From: Cheiracanthium punctorium
Taxonomy: Eukaryota > Arthropoda > Arachnida > Araneae > Cheiracanthiidae
Assembly (NCBI GenBank): GCA_038373885.1
Contig: JAWZYV010014419.1
Coordinates: forward strand, 1 to 64,000
Reading direction: 5' to 3'
DNA length: 64,000 nucleotides
Part shown: in pieces, positions 11,118-20,759 of the stretch
How positions within the stretch are numbered: position 1 is the stretch's first letter
Layout of the letters: every line of letters begins with the position of its first letter
Notes under the pieces: model-generated
Seen by the model: the letters and a program-made list of their open reading frames with translations, nothing else
Told to the model about the DNA's origin: nothing
The model's database searches: none
Program-made: the position numbers and the translations under genes

Positions 11118-12514
11118 AAATAGTACAACAAGCTCGAAAAAAACAGAAAATAACTATTTTACGAATCGAAGCACTATATCTCACAAAAAATACAACAATT
11201 TTAAAACATGCAACAACGGATCATTAAATATCACAGCAATGATACATAAATGGCAATATCAATCGTATAGCTCTGCCCTCCATATCCGCACTGAGTCCGT
11301 CACATTGAACTGGACAACGAGAGAGACTGTATTAATATATTTCCAATGCGAAAGTGACGTCATATAGCACGTGGCATCATATTTCTAGATTTTTCTCGTA
11401 ACTTCATTGTGTTACAGACAAAATTCAACTACCTCCAAGAACTTTCTTTTTCTCGCCAAGGTCAAGGGGACACATACATTTCACTTGCAAGAGTGTTTGT
11501 ACAACTCTCTTTCCACCAACAGGCATTAGTGAGGGAAAACAACATTACAGTTTTGTAACAATATTTATTTACATCACAGCACGAACATATTAACATATCA
11601 TAATGGCGGCAATCGAACAGCACACACAATATGTGCAAGATCATATTCGAAAAGTAAATAACAAATTAAATGCCCTCTGTTAGAAAATGAAAAGATACAA
11701 CATAACAAGTAATGTACTGAAAAGTTTTAATTATAATTATAAACGTTTCTTATATAATTTTAGATGAATTCTCGATTGCTAAGTAGCAGTCCAGTAAACT
11801 TCTCAAGCTTCTGGCTAAACATTGTTTGAGTGACAGGCTTTCAAAAATCATAACTAACCCAAAACTATTGATTTTTTGCAAATTATTTGAATATTGCAAC
11901 CATTGGTGACTTTTCATTCACTAGTGATGATTCTTTGGCGATTTACGCACGAGCATAATCGATAATAATTTCTCAGTGTGTGGTTGCCATTAAAACACAC
12001 AAATCCATATATATTCTCATACATAATCCTTTGCAGATTGGCGCATTTAGCACAGCGAAATATTTCGAGCCACTTTGGTGAGAAATATCCAAGCTCTGGC
12101 CTAATTATTTTAATAATTATGTGGTGTCCTCATTCGATTTTTTATATTCGTCTAAATATACTCGCTTAAGAAACTTTCTATTTGTGTAGTGATTTTACGG
12201 AATAACTATATCACAATCAAACTTCTGTATACTCCAATAATAAATAAATAAATAAATTATGAAATGCGAACTTATTAGCTTTTAATATCTGATTTCTTAT
12301 ATTGTTTGTAGGATTCTATATCTCGATGCATTGCGGCCATTTGTTGTACGAAAAATTCAAAATTTTGCGAGTTCGAAAGATTATGAAGCATTGATAGACC
12401 TCGCCTGTGTATGTAATATGGATGATGATGGGATAATTCGAACTGTTGCAGCACTTTGCAAAAACAAAAACCTGTTGATTTAAATTTGTTTACTTGGATA
12501 TTCGCAACATTTCA
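11118..12514. other. Anonymous AT-rich DNA, no gene seen
   Basis: Several frames of about 60 codons occur on both strands but show no domain, codon bias or conserved motif. An AATA/AAAT tract lies near 12237-12257. Confidence 0.35.
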
Positions 12515-12765
12515 ATGCGTGAAATGGGGACCGGCGGCTTGGAGGTTAAGGGTCTGTCTTACTCCACGCCAATCCCCTAAGAGCACGATTGTGGGTTGGA
12601 TTCCCGCTCATCCCGGTTGTAAAAATTTCCCCTGTGCTATTAAAAATTTTCATTGTGTTGTCCTCTTTATTTGATGAGTATTTATAACTGGTTCTGGAAA
12701 CTAAGCACGCAAGTCAAACAATAAATGTTCCAAATACAACAACAAATGCATAAAAATCAGTTTTA
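12515..12765 (+). mobile_element. tRNA-derived SINE (second family)
   Basis: The tRNA-like head has an A-box-like CGGCTTGGAGGTTAAG near 12535 and a good B-box-like GGGTTGGATTCCC at about 12593-12605. A short body and a 3' tail with AAATACAACAACAAATGC follow. It shares no body with the SINE at 5556-5770, so it is a different family. Confidence 0.6.
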
Positions 12766-13301
12766 ATTATTTTGCTTCATGAATACTATCATGAAATATT
12801 GTATACCTTTAAGAAAAAACAATAGTTATATCATATTTTTTTAAATAAATAAATTAAAGACTTAAAAAACTAATATTTTTAAAAATAAGATTTATGAAGT
12901 AATTAAAATTAATGCAACGTGGAAATGTATGTTCATAGAATAGCATAAAAATTAAAAAAAGTGATGTAAATTTTAGTTTTTTAAGTGAAGTATAAAAAGG
13001 AGCCAAACTTGCAGAATCATAACATAAAATAACAAATTCTATAAAAATAAATACATGAAAATTAAAAAAAAAAATTACCGTTATTGTTTTACTTATTTTC
13101 TGTGTTCTTATTTTTAACTATTAAACAAATGGCGCAAACATTTTCAAATGCTAAAACTTTATACTATGAATCAGGGGTAGAAATTATAATATATGTTCAG
13201 TGGTACAAAGGACCAGAGAGTCCATGACTTTCCTGGTCCGTAACATTTCTTACTAGATCGTATACATGATCTTAAAAACTTCAAAAACAAAATAAATTAT
13301 A
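12766..13301. other. Anonymous AT-rich DNA with a small palindrome
   Basis: No gene. GGACCAGAGAGTCCATGACT (about 13210) pairs with the following TTTCCTGGTCC to make an imperfect hairpin. Confidence 0.35.
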
Positions 13302-14831
13302 CAGGGAGATCAATTTCAAACAGTACCCAAAGCTTTTTCTTACTACCCTTAAATCTGACAGATCTGGAAGCTATTCTAATACTGAAATATCCCAGCATTA
13401 ATGTTCAGAAAAGTCTTCTGAACGTTAATAGACATTCAGAGAGCCTGTGTGTGTTTGCTGGGATAATTGTTCGAAACTTGTTTAGACCCTTTAACGCGCA
13501 GTGTTCCCGCTCTGGGAAAAAAAGGCAGCCGTTTTTCTTAAAGTGTTCCCGCTCTGGGAACACCAACCTCTGACGTTTTCACTGTTGCCAGTCCCGAAAA
13601 ACAGATTTGATTTCTATAAAAATGGTTGCGGGCGACATAGATCCACGAGAATCCTTTAATTTTTAGCATGTTATTTCCCGTAAAAAAATTGTCACGATTA
13701 ATTTTAACAGCACTGACATCAGCTGAAAAATGGAAGAATGCGAGAACAGCTGGATAGATTGCCCAGTGCTGAAAAAAGGGCAGCAGTTGCCATCGCTCGA
13801 CTTAACTACCAGCAAGATGGTGGACGATCGAAACGTTCATCGCGTGCAACAGATCTAGAGACCCTTTTTGACGACAGCTAGCTGTGCGACACAGCCAGCT
13901 GCGTCAAAAAGGGTTTCTAGATCTGTGGCACGCGATGAACGTTTCGATCGTCCGCCATCTTGCTGGTAGTTAAGTAGAGCGATGGCAACGGCTGCCCTTT
14001 TTTCAGCATTGGGAAAGGGTTGCACCAAAGGGTTAAATCTGACAGATCTGGAAACTATTCTAACACTGAAATATAATTTTTTTAACCTTCTTTAAGTGTG
14101 GAGAAAATTTCTAAGACTGTTGGTCTGCTACAACTTTATTTGTGAGGCTAAACTGGAATAGAGACGAACAATATCACTTGATCCTGTAATAATTTCATTT
14201 TTGAAAAACATAATTTAATTCAAATTTTTTACATTATCATTCCTTACTGCAAATGTTGAAAATGTTCATCCTAATTTGTAATGCAAGATATTATGAACAC
14301 GTCGAATCAAGTTTTTTGACACTCTCCTCAACGAGGAGAGTCTCAGATCTGTCTCCTTATCGAGATTTCTACAGCTATGGTTTGTTTTAAATTAACCATA
14401 CTTGACATCAAATAATCTTCGACTTTCGTTTAACCTGCAAAAATCGATGAATTAAAATTCAATTATTTTTGAGGACTTCTCTGGAAAAAATCCATTGATT
14501 TTATGTTTGCTTTCAAAATGGTGGCAAACATTCTCAATATTTGCTGTAAAGAATGTTAATGTAAGAAATTTTAATTAAATTGTGTTTTTCAAAAATAAAT
14601 TTATCACTGGATTAAGTAACATTGTGCGTCTCCATTTTTGCTTTACCTCACCATCTTACCTTTCTTACCTCACAAATAAAGTTCTAACAGTACAGCAGTG
14701 TTGCAAATTGCCTCCCACACTTAAACAAGGTCTCAAACGCTTTTATTTCGCTTTTAGAATAGTTGCCACATCCGTCAGATTTAAGGGTAATATGAAAAAC
14801 CAACGGGTAGTCTTTTTAATTGATCACCCCT
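13302..14831. mobile_element. Long-inverted-repeat (foldback) transposon, TA flanks
   Basis: Ends are CAGGGAGATCAATT at 13302 and, on the other strand, AGGGGTGATCAATT near 14831, both next to TA, which suggests a Tc1/mariner-like target. The arms are long: ACCCTTAAATCTGACAG at 13348 is complemented at about 14776-14790, and TTTTTGAAAAACATAATTTA at about 14199 is complemented near 14590. The left arm is interrupted by a small palindrome (ATCCCAGCA...TGCTGGGAT, about 13389-13464) and by the piggyBac-type MITE at 13487-14032. No transposase is seen. Confidence 0.6.
13487..14032 (+). mobile_element. piggyBac-type MITE with internal palindrome
   Basis: Starts CCCTTTAACGCGCAGTG and ends GCACCAAAGGG followed by TTAA at 14033-14036; the left TTAA is altered (TTTA). 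It shares GTTCCCGCTCTGGGAA and GATCGAAACGTTCATCGCG with copies at 22129-22327, 23159-23562 and 58483-58872. The central 190 bp (about 13795-13985) folds on itself around an AGCTAGCTGTG centre. TTAA targets and CCC-type ends point to the piggyBac group. No transposase coding. Confidence 0.75.
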
Positions 14832-15092
14832 TATAAATGATCTACATTGATTTCCTTTAAGAGTTCCATTAAATGTAAATACCCATTATAGAAATATTAA
14901 ATAGATCAAATTAGATGGAAGGAATTGTGGAACTAAATGAGGATAGTTTGCAAGAGAGAAAATTGTAAATAAAACGTTACTACACTGTTAATAGAAGTAG
15001 TTCAACATTTCACCATAAAATGGTACTAAATTAGCTGCAACTTTCCAATGGATAAAAGTTTCACCTTGATATCGATTCATTGATCAGTATAA
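14832..15092. other. Anonymous AT-rich spacer
   Basis: No gene or repeat recognised between the foldback element and the LTR fragment. Confidence 0.4.
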
Positions 15093-15203
15093 TGTTACGA
15101 ATTTTCGGGGCAACACGATGTTCTGGGGCTTAAAATAGTTCAAAATTCGTATTCTACGCTTTAAATAGATAAATTTTGCTTTTTGCTCCGAAAATTCTTA
15201 ACA
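15093..15203. repeat. Head-to-head LTR fragments
   Basis: TGTTACGAATTTTCGGGGC begins at 15093 and matches the first about 100 bp of the solo LTR at 27846. At about 15185 it turns into CTCCGAAAATTCTTAACA, which is the first 18 bases of a related LTR on the other strand. The minus-strand LTR start is preceded by a purine-rich run (complement of CTCCCCCCTTCCC, 15204-15216), as expected for a 3' LTR of element A. A breakage or self-priming event has joined two LTR starts. Confidence 0.6.
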
Positions 15204-15290
15204 CTCCCCCCTTCCCAAGGACTGCACGACCCGGGCAGTACAATCCCCAGTTAGTAGATCTCACAAATATTTGCAGTGTATAACATTTAA
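15204..15290 (-). pseudogene. 3' end of a gypsy pol frame plus polypurine tract
   Basis: On the minus strand the segment before the polypurine tract can be read as WGLYCPGRAVLGKGG, like the tail of some Ty3/gypsy polyproteins, running into the LTR start. It could be the distal end of element A, whose integrase is cut off at 17496 by another transposon. The interval 15290-15650 between them is unrecognisable, so the link is inference. Confidence 0.4.
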
Positions 15291-15669
15291 CAAGATTTTA
15301 ACAACCTAATTTAAGCAAATAATCAATAGCAAATAAGCAAATACACATTAATAAATAAATAATGAACATAATAAATAATTACGCACTAATAACTAATAAA
15401 CATAATAAACAAATATACATTAATGAAAACCAATATATTACAAATATGTACACTAAACGTGGCGTAGGTGCTGAGCAAAATAGTGTTGAAGAAAGAGGAA
15501 GAGAAGAGAAAGACAGGAAAGAAAGGAGAAATGAAAGAAAGGAGTAATTACGCCATACTCACAATGGTCCAACATTCATTTCATTAATTACCGCGGAAAA
15601 TGGCTAGCCGATCGTAATGAAAAACTCTTGGTTTCGAATTAGGTGACTTACGAACCCTAATAGCACAGA

Positions 15670-15960
15670 TGGTCACAAAAGAGTCGCTGTGACGTCACAG
15701 AGGGTCACAATTGTCACAGGACTGTCACAAACTAATCACATTGTGACTTGTGAGTGATGTGACTCTACTGTATGGTCACTGTGAAGTTAATTTTGTGACC
15801 AGTCACCAGGTGACGTCGCCGTGAAGTCACCATATGACTAGTATGTGATCAGTCGCTCTGTGACTCCACTGTGAAGTCACCATGTGACTAGTATGTGATC
15901 GGTCGCTCAGTGACTCCACTGTGAAGTCACTATGTGACTGTTTTGTGACTACTGATTTTT
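15670..15960 (+). repeat. GTCAC-rich minisatellite
   Basis: Diverged units near 50 bp built around GACTCCACTGTGAAGTCACC and TATGTGATCAGTCGCT; best units at 15826-15950. Lies at the left end of the TIR element and matches word use at its right end. Confidence 0.75.
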
Positions 15961-16486
15961 TTGGACTTCAAAATGACGTCACACTGGCCGCTTTTGCAAC
16001 TTTGGAAGCAGACTCATTTTTTCTAATATTTTGTGGCAATTTCTTTCGTGAAACATTTAATAAATAAATCCGAAAATAGTAATTCAATAAAATCTCGCAG
16101 TTATGTAGTAATGGAATTTAGTTTAATTTATTAATTTTTAAATTATTTCGTTTAAACAAGACAATATTATTTATAAAAAAAATATTATTCTTAAAAATAT
16201 TAGAGTTGAGAGTTCTAATCACAATGGTGAAAACTAATCTGTGAGTAAAATTAAGAATCTGTGAGTAAAATCTGTGAGTAAAATTAAGAATTTCTTTCAT
16301 ATCCCCATGGCATATTGTTTCAATAGCGTATGTACGTTTAAATTTCGGATGGGGGGGGGGGTCAATCCGCTATTTTAAACCTTATTGTTACTAGAGTAAA
16401 TACAAATGTCTCAAAATTGCTGTTTTTTAATAACTGCTTTAAGTTTTCAGATGGGGCCCACCCCCCTCCTTTAAAATCTTTGGCGT

Positions 16487-16720
16487 CTCATTAAGTGCCA
16501 AAGCTCCCGATACAGGAACATCTATTATATAATTTTTTTTCTTAAAATATTTTAACGCAATTTACGAAATACACATTTTATATAAGCATTTACACTATAG
16601 GGTGTGCTATATAGTGCAAATGTTTATATAAAATGTGTATTTCGTAAATTGCGTTAAAATATTTTAAGAAAAAAAATATATAATAGATATTTCGTAACGG
16701 GAACGTTGGCGCTTAATGGG
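16487..16720. mobile_element. Palindromic piggyBac-like MITE
   Basis: Almost the whole 235 bp folds back: AACGCAATTTACGAAATACA at about 16555 is complemented at about 16641, around a centre near 16605. The right end reads CTTAATGGG then TTAA (16721-16724); its complement, CCCATTAAGCGCC, resembles the left end CTCATTAAGTGCC. TTAA and CCC ends suggest piggyBac-type mobilisation, although the left TTAA is lost. Confidence 0.65.
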
Positions 16721-17179
16721 TTAAATACGTCCTTGGTACGCTTGAAAGTTCCAATAGGAAAAATTTGAGGTAAAACTATGGGTCTAAGTCAAAAATACTT
16801 TATTTATTTTATCTAATGCATGCTTTTCCCATTAGTTTTATCTATTTTTATATGAAATCCCTTTTAGGCAAAATATAGCAAAAATATAAATCTTATCCCT
16901 CATACCTTAATATATATCAAACCCACATGTCGCACATTACAAATTTATTTAGTTTTTTTGGATGAATACTTAAATAAAACAGCACATTATCTCCTGAAAA
17001 TAATTTACGTGGAAAAAGAAAGATTTCCAAGATTTTTAATTTATATTTATTAATTATGGTATTTTCCCTCAATTTATAAAATACTCCAGAAAAAAAATGA
17101 AATTTCAAAAAGAAACCATGCCAGAACTAGGTTTTGTAGCAATCAGTTTACTTTTAAAGCAATCTAAGCAACGTAATCA

Positions 17180-17265
17180 CAGCGTTGAGGTAAGATGCTG
17201 GCCTACGAACCACTGTGTCGAGGGTTCGATACCGGACCTCAGCGTTTCCTTACCTTAGAGTTTGG
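17180..17265 (+). mobile_element. tRNA-like SINE head fragment
   Basis: A perfect B-box-like GGTTCGATACC near 17223 follows a tRNA-arm-like TGAGGTAAGATGCTGG and precedes GGACCTCAGC, which could close an acceptor-like stem with GTTGAGGT. No full cloverleaf is obvious, so it is a SINE remnant rather than a tRNA gene. Confidence 0.4.
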
Positions 17266-17495
17266 TGCTGCCATCTAGTGTATGTTCTCGGTAACTCTTT
17301 TTCCCCGAATTTTTTCGCTGTCGCAAAACTGTCCCAATGCGACTTCTCGGAAGGGTTGCAATGTGAATACACAGCGAGAGGACATAGGGACTCTGGCGTG
17401 ACTTTGCTGCGGAGTCGCAGCGACTGTTTGTAACTCTATTGTGACAGTACTGTGTGGTCGCATTTCAGTCACAGACGACGGTTGTGCTATTAGGG

Positions 17496-17772
17496 AATCC
17501 GTACAATGACGTCATTCAGCCTGCTTAGGACTGTGTAAGGACTGTCCCATGGCGACTTCAGCTTGGGAGATAGGTATTTCCGTCGAGTAGGATTCCATAG
17601 CCAAACTTTGTCACCTACGTTGAACTCGTGTAACGTAGCCTTCGTGTCGTAGCGAGTCTTCATCTTTTCCGTGTTCAGGTTGATCCGCTCCCGAGCAAAA
17701 TGATGCACGTCTTCAAACCGTGCCCGAATATTTTCCATGTACTCTTCTGGCGATGAAGGCGCATCTGGAGGG
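17496..17772 (-). pseudogene. Integrase C-terminal part (element A)
   Basis: The minus-strand frame reads EEYMENIRARFEDVHHFARE and later DKVWLWNPTRRKY and YTVLSRLNDVIVRI, the post-core region and GPY/F-like module of gypsy integrases. In an intact protein it follows the catalytic core and contacts DNA or the host site. It is cut at VRI by the TIR element at 17495 and separated from the core by the 717-bp insertion at 17773-18489; both sides of that insertion meet at the motif PPDAP. Confidence 0.85.
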
Positions 17773-18489
17773 AGCACCCACCGGGGGAGCCGACCGCGAA
17801 AGCGGTTTTCAACTAAGAACTCCCCGGAGGAAACCTAAAACCGCGCCGTCACGGCCAGAGGAGGAGGAACTATCAGCGGGAAATTAAAGCCAAGCGCGAC
17901 ACTACAACACATTTAAATTTTTAAACTAATATTTGTGCATCATAAATTATCAAACCCCTATATACATACATATACAAATATACACATCCATATTTTTCAA
18001 TACTATTATAATGCTGTGTGAGGATACAAATTGCAATCTAAACATACAACTTAAAATACATTAAAAACAAAAACAACAATATATATACATATATACACAT
18101 ACACATGCACCCACATATTCACATATATACACATATATTCGCAATGTAATATATGCACCTTCATATAAACATTGAAGCCTTCATATAAGCATAAAATAGC
18201 AACATCCCATAAATATAAGTAAGTTCATCCACATATTCCGCATCACACTAGTACTGTTATGGTAAATTTTTCATCTAAGATATTCTAAATATAGCTTCTG
18301 CAATTCAGCGTAAATAAGACATATTTGCCGTAAGTAGTTTTTACATTGCGTTAAAAATAAAAATTGTTAATATATATACATACTATTATTAGATCTGAAG
18401 TGATGTGGCATTATGGGACAGTTTTCAAAAATATAGTGCAATGGGCACTATATTTTCGAATATATTATGGGCACTATATTTTGTCGATT
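17773..18489 (+). mobile_element. Retroposon insertion in integrase, 15-bp TSD
   Basis: The direct repeat GGCGCATCTGGAGGG lies at 17758-17772 and 18490-18504, and integrase coding resumes at the same residue on both sides. In plus orientation the 717-bp insert has a GC-rich 5' end (AGCACCCACCGGGGGAGCC), an AT-rich TA/CA middle (about 17940-18230), and a 3' tail made of the repeated unit GGGCACTATATTTT. The long TSD and the short-repeat tail fit a 5'-truncated or non-autonomous non-LTR retroposon; no coding region is seen. Confidence 0.6.
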
Positions 18490-18504
18490 GGCGCATCTGG
18501 AGGG

Positions 18505-19064
18505 CGGCCAAACGCTAGATCAGCGGGAAGACGAAGATCTCTACCGAAAAGCATCTGGGAAGGTAAGAAGCCGGTAGTCTCATGGACGGCACTCCTATAG
18601 GCTAGAAGAAAGGGGGGGAGTTTCTTGTCCCAGTCCTCTTGATTCCTAGAGATCAGGTGTGAGAGGTTGTTCAAAATTGTGCGATTGAACCTCTCCACCA
18701 TGCCGTCGGATTGTGGGTGTAAAGGCGTTGTCTGGGTTTTGTCGATTCCGAGAACTTGACATAGTCCTTTAAAAACTTTAGAGGTAAAGTTCATTCCTTG
18801 GTCGGAAAGAAGCTGCAGAGGGGTCCATATCTGGAAATCCATTCTTGCACCAGTACATCTGATACGGTCGTAGCTTCTTGATCGGGAATAGGAAACGCTT
18901 TGGGCCATTTAGAGAAATAGTCAATGACAACTAGGATGTATTTGTTGCCATCCGAAGTTCGTGGAAGAGGTCCCAGGATGTCGAGGGCAATCCTCTCAAA
19001 AGGCGCTCCTACATTATAACGATGTAGTTTTCCACGGCTTCGTTTCTTCGGGCCTTTACGGGGG
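18505..19064 (-). pseudogene. Integrase core (element A)
   Basis: Two overlapping minus-strand frames give the DDE core: ALDILGPLPRTSDGNKY with the first Asp, LSDQGMNFTSKVF with the second, and DGMVERFNR with the Glu, then MLFGRDLRLPADLAFG. A frameshift near 18.80-18.85 kb separates the first Asp from the second. The zinc-binding HHCC domain is reduced to its end (CPRKGPKKRSRGKLHRYN), because the upstream junction at about 19065 joins it to inverted RNase H sequence. Confidence 0.85.
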
Positions 19065-19340
19065 CACAGTGTCGGAGCAGTTTTGTCCCAGGAGATAGAT
19101 GGCCAAGAACACGTCATTGCTTACTGGAGCAAGTGCCTTTCGTAGGCAGAACGTAACTATTGTGTTACCAGAAAGGAACTTTTTGCTATCGTTAAGGCCG
19201 TGGAGCATTTCCATCATTATCTGTACGGCCGAAAGTTCCTGCTCCGAACGGACCATGCCTCTTTAACCTGGCTTCTAAATTTCAAGAATCCAGAGGGCCA
19301 GATAGCTAGGTGGATAAAAAGATTACAAGAATATGACATC
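19065..19340 (+). pseudogene. RNase H fragment, inverted inside element A
   Basis: On the plus strand, opposite to the rest of element A, the DNA encodes GAVLSQEIDGQEHVIAYWSK, AERNYCVTRKELFAIVKAVE, YGRKFLLRTDHASLTWLL and GQIARWIKRLQEYDIEV, the Ty3/gypsy RNase H domain in one frame with one stop after KCLS. The catalytic Glu (RKELFAIV) and Asp (RTDHAS) are present; the first Asp (DTDAS motif) and the region before it are lost. Both flanks are minus-strand RT (breakpoint about 19341) and integrase (about 19065), so the segment was inverted, with deletion of the second half of RT. Confidence 0.85.
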
Positions 19341-20151
19341 GAGGTGCGTTGCAGAGTCCAAAAGGCATAACTTTGAACTGCCACAATCCTTGTCCCGTGG
19401 TGAACCCAGTCTTTTCACGGTCATCGGGATGAATTTCTACTTGCCAGTAGCCACTCTTGAGATCCAAGGTGGAGTACCATTCATTTCCCGATAAAGTGTC
19501 CAAAGTGTCGACTATCCTGGGAAGAGGGTAGCTGTCTTTCTTGGTAATGTTATTCAGACGTCTATAGTCAACGCAGAACCGGGTGGAACCATCTTTCTTT
19601 CGGACCAAACCAAGCGACGAGGCCCAGGGTCTAGTCGATGGCTCGATGACGTCATCACGCTGCATCTCCTCTAAAAGTCTGCCCACCTCTTCTTGCTTTG
19701 CAAACGGCAGCCGCCTAGGATGTTGCTGGATGGGAGAGTGGCTGCCTGTATCGATCCTGTGTGACGTTAACTTCGGACGACCAAAGTCCCCTGAAGTACG
19801 AGAGAAGAGGTCCTCAAATTCACCTATCACTTTCTCCGCAGCGCTCCTCTGTTCTGTCGTTAACTCCACGTCTTGTAATAACTCCTTCGTCAGGCACTCA
19901 GATGATTTAGCTGTCGTTTGGCTGATGTTCTTATTAATGCAGGTAATAGGAGTGCATGTCGCCAACACTTCATTTTTCTTTATCACTTTCGACTTGTCAG
20001 TCACGTTAGCTATTCTAACAGGAACGTTAGTTTTCAACAAGTCCACAAGTGTTGCTCCCACAAGTACTCCTCTGACGAAATCATCATTGTTTGGGTGTTC
20101 GATTAATCCAAAACGGAATTTATTGCTTTCTTTTACTGTTCCAGAAATTAT
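19341..20151 (-). pseudogene. Reverse transcriptase N-terminal half (element A)
   Basis: The minus-strand frame covers the protease-RT linker and RT fingers/palm: PIQQHPRRLPFAKQEEV, WASSLGLVRKKDGSTRFCVD, YPLPRIVDTLDTLSG, WYSTLDLKSGYWQVEI and LWQFKVMPFGLCNAP. The frame then breaks at the inversion point, so the YxDD catalytic box and the thumb are absent. The region upstream (about 19.86-20.15 kb) is the usual poorly conserved linker. Cannot be active. Confidence 0.88.
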
Positions 20152-20588
20152 TTAATCAGTTCTGGGAGGTAGAGTGATATCAGTCAAGGCTATTATTTGC
20201 TGAACAGGTAAAACAGTTTCATTTCTTATATGGGACGCAGCTATTTCTTCGGAGTCTGAACGAAGCTCATTATTCTTAAAGTACAAATTAAATTTATGTG
20301 ATTTTAAAAAGTCCAGTCTGAGAATAAAAGAGTCCGTAATATTGGCGACATATACCACATGGTCATATCTGTCATTTCCAAAAGTGAATTCCACTCTTGC
20401 TTTTCCGCCCACATCGATCTTGTCACCTGTCACAGTCTGGAGGGTCAGCGAGGGCGGAGTCCAGATAGTCTGCAAATTTAATTTCTTAGCCAGATCTGTT
20501 CTTATTATGGTTACATTCGCTCCAGTATCAATCAGCATGTGGCATGGAGAACCATAAACGTATCCGAGTACAAATAGTCCATTACTGC
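20152..20588 (-). pseudogene. Retropepsin (element A)
   Basis: Aspartic protease of the gag-pol polyprotein: the active-site loop reads MLIDTGANVTII with the DTG intact, followed by a typical ILRLDFLKSHKFNL segment (the usual family form is ILGLDFL). Upstream it is disrupted by a 104-bp tandem duplication (20485-20692), which is not a multiple of three and repeats the DTG-coding segment, shifting the frame relative to gag. A stop near 20155 separates it from the RT frame. Confidence 0.82.
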
Positions 20589-20692
20589 CTTAGCCAGATC
20601 TGTTCTTATTATGGTTACATTCGCTCCAGTATCAATCAGCATGTGGCATGGAGAACCATAAACGTATCCGAGTACAAATAGTCCATTACTGC
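20485..20692. repeat. Perfect 104-bp tandem duplication
   Basis: 20485-20588 and 20589-20692 look identical base for base (both start CTTAGCCAGATCTGTTCTTA and end with ATTACTGC). No mismatch seen, so it is young compared with the decay of element A. It duplicates the protease active-site coding and shifts the frame. Confidence 0.92.
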
Positions 20693-20759
20693 CGCCATTC
20701 ACTGATGAAATTTGTAAGACTATTTTAGGTGGGGCTTTTGAATATCTGGCAAGCTCCGC

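Larger units (their letters stand above)
15655..17495. mobile_element. Non-autonomous TIR element with GTCAC-rich ends
   Basis: Ends are CCCTAATAGCACAGATGGTC at 15655 and, on the other strand, CCCTAATAGCACAACCGTC at 17495. Both subterminal zones are rich in GTCAC/GTGAC words (15670-15960 and about 17340-17480), as for transposase-binding subterminal repeats. It truncates the integrase frame of element A exactly at 17496. No transposase frame is seen, and a clear TSD is not evident, so the superfamily is open. It holds the palindrome at 16487-16720 and a tRNA-like segment near 17180-17260. Confidence 0.6.

Noticed and set aside
15362..15547. 61-codon frame ending in a lysine/glutamate-rich tail
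   Set aside because: Composition of a purine-rich tract (GAAAGAAAGG-like); no family resemblance.
17223..17233. Perfect B-box, possible tRNA gene
   Set aside because: No complete cloverleaf or anticodon arm can be folded around it; treated as a SINE remnant.
19056..19256. 66-codon minus-strand frame between integrase and RT of element A
   Set aside because: It is the antisense of the inverted RNase H segment; the plus-strand reading is the real one.
19583..20155. 190-codon plus-strand frame
   Set aside because: Antisense shadow of the RT/linker frame of element A.
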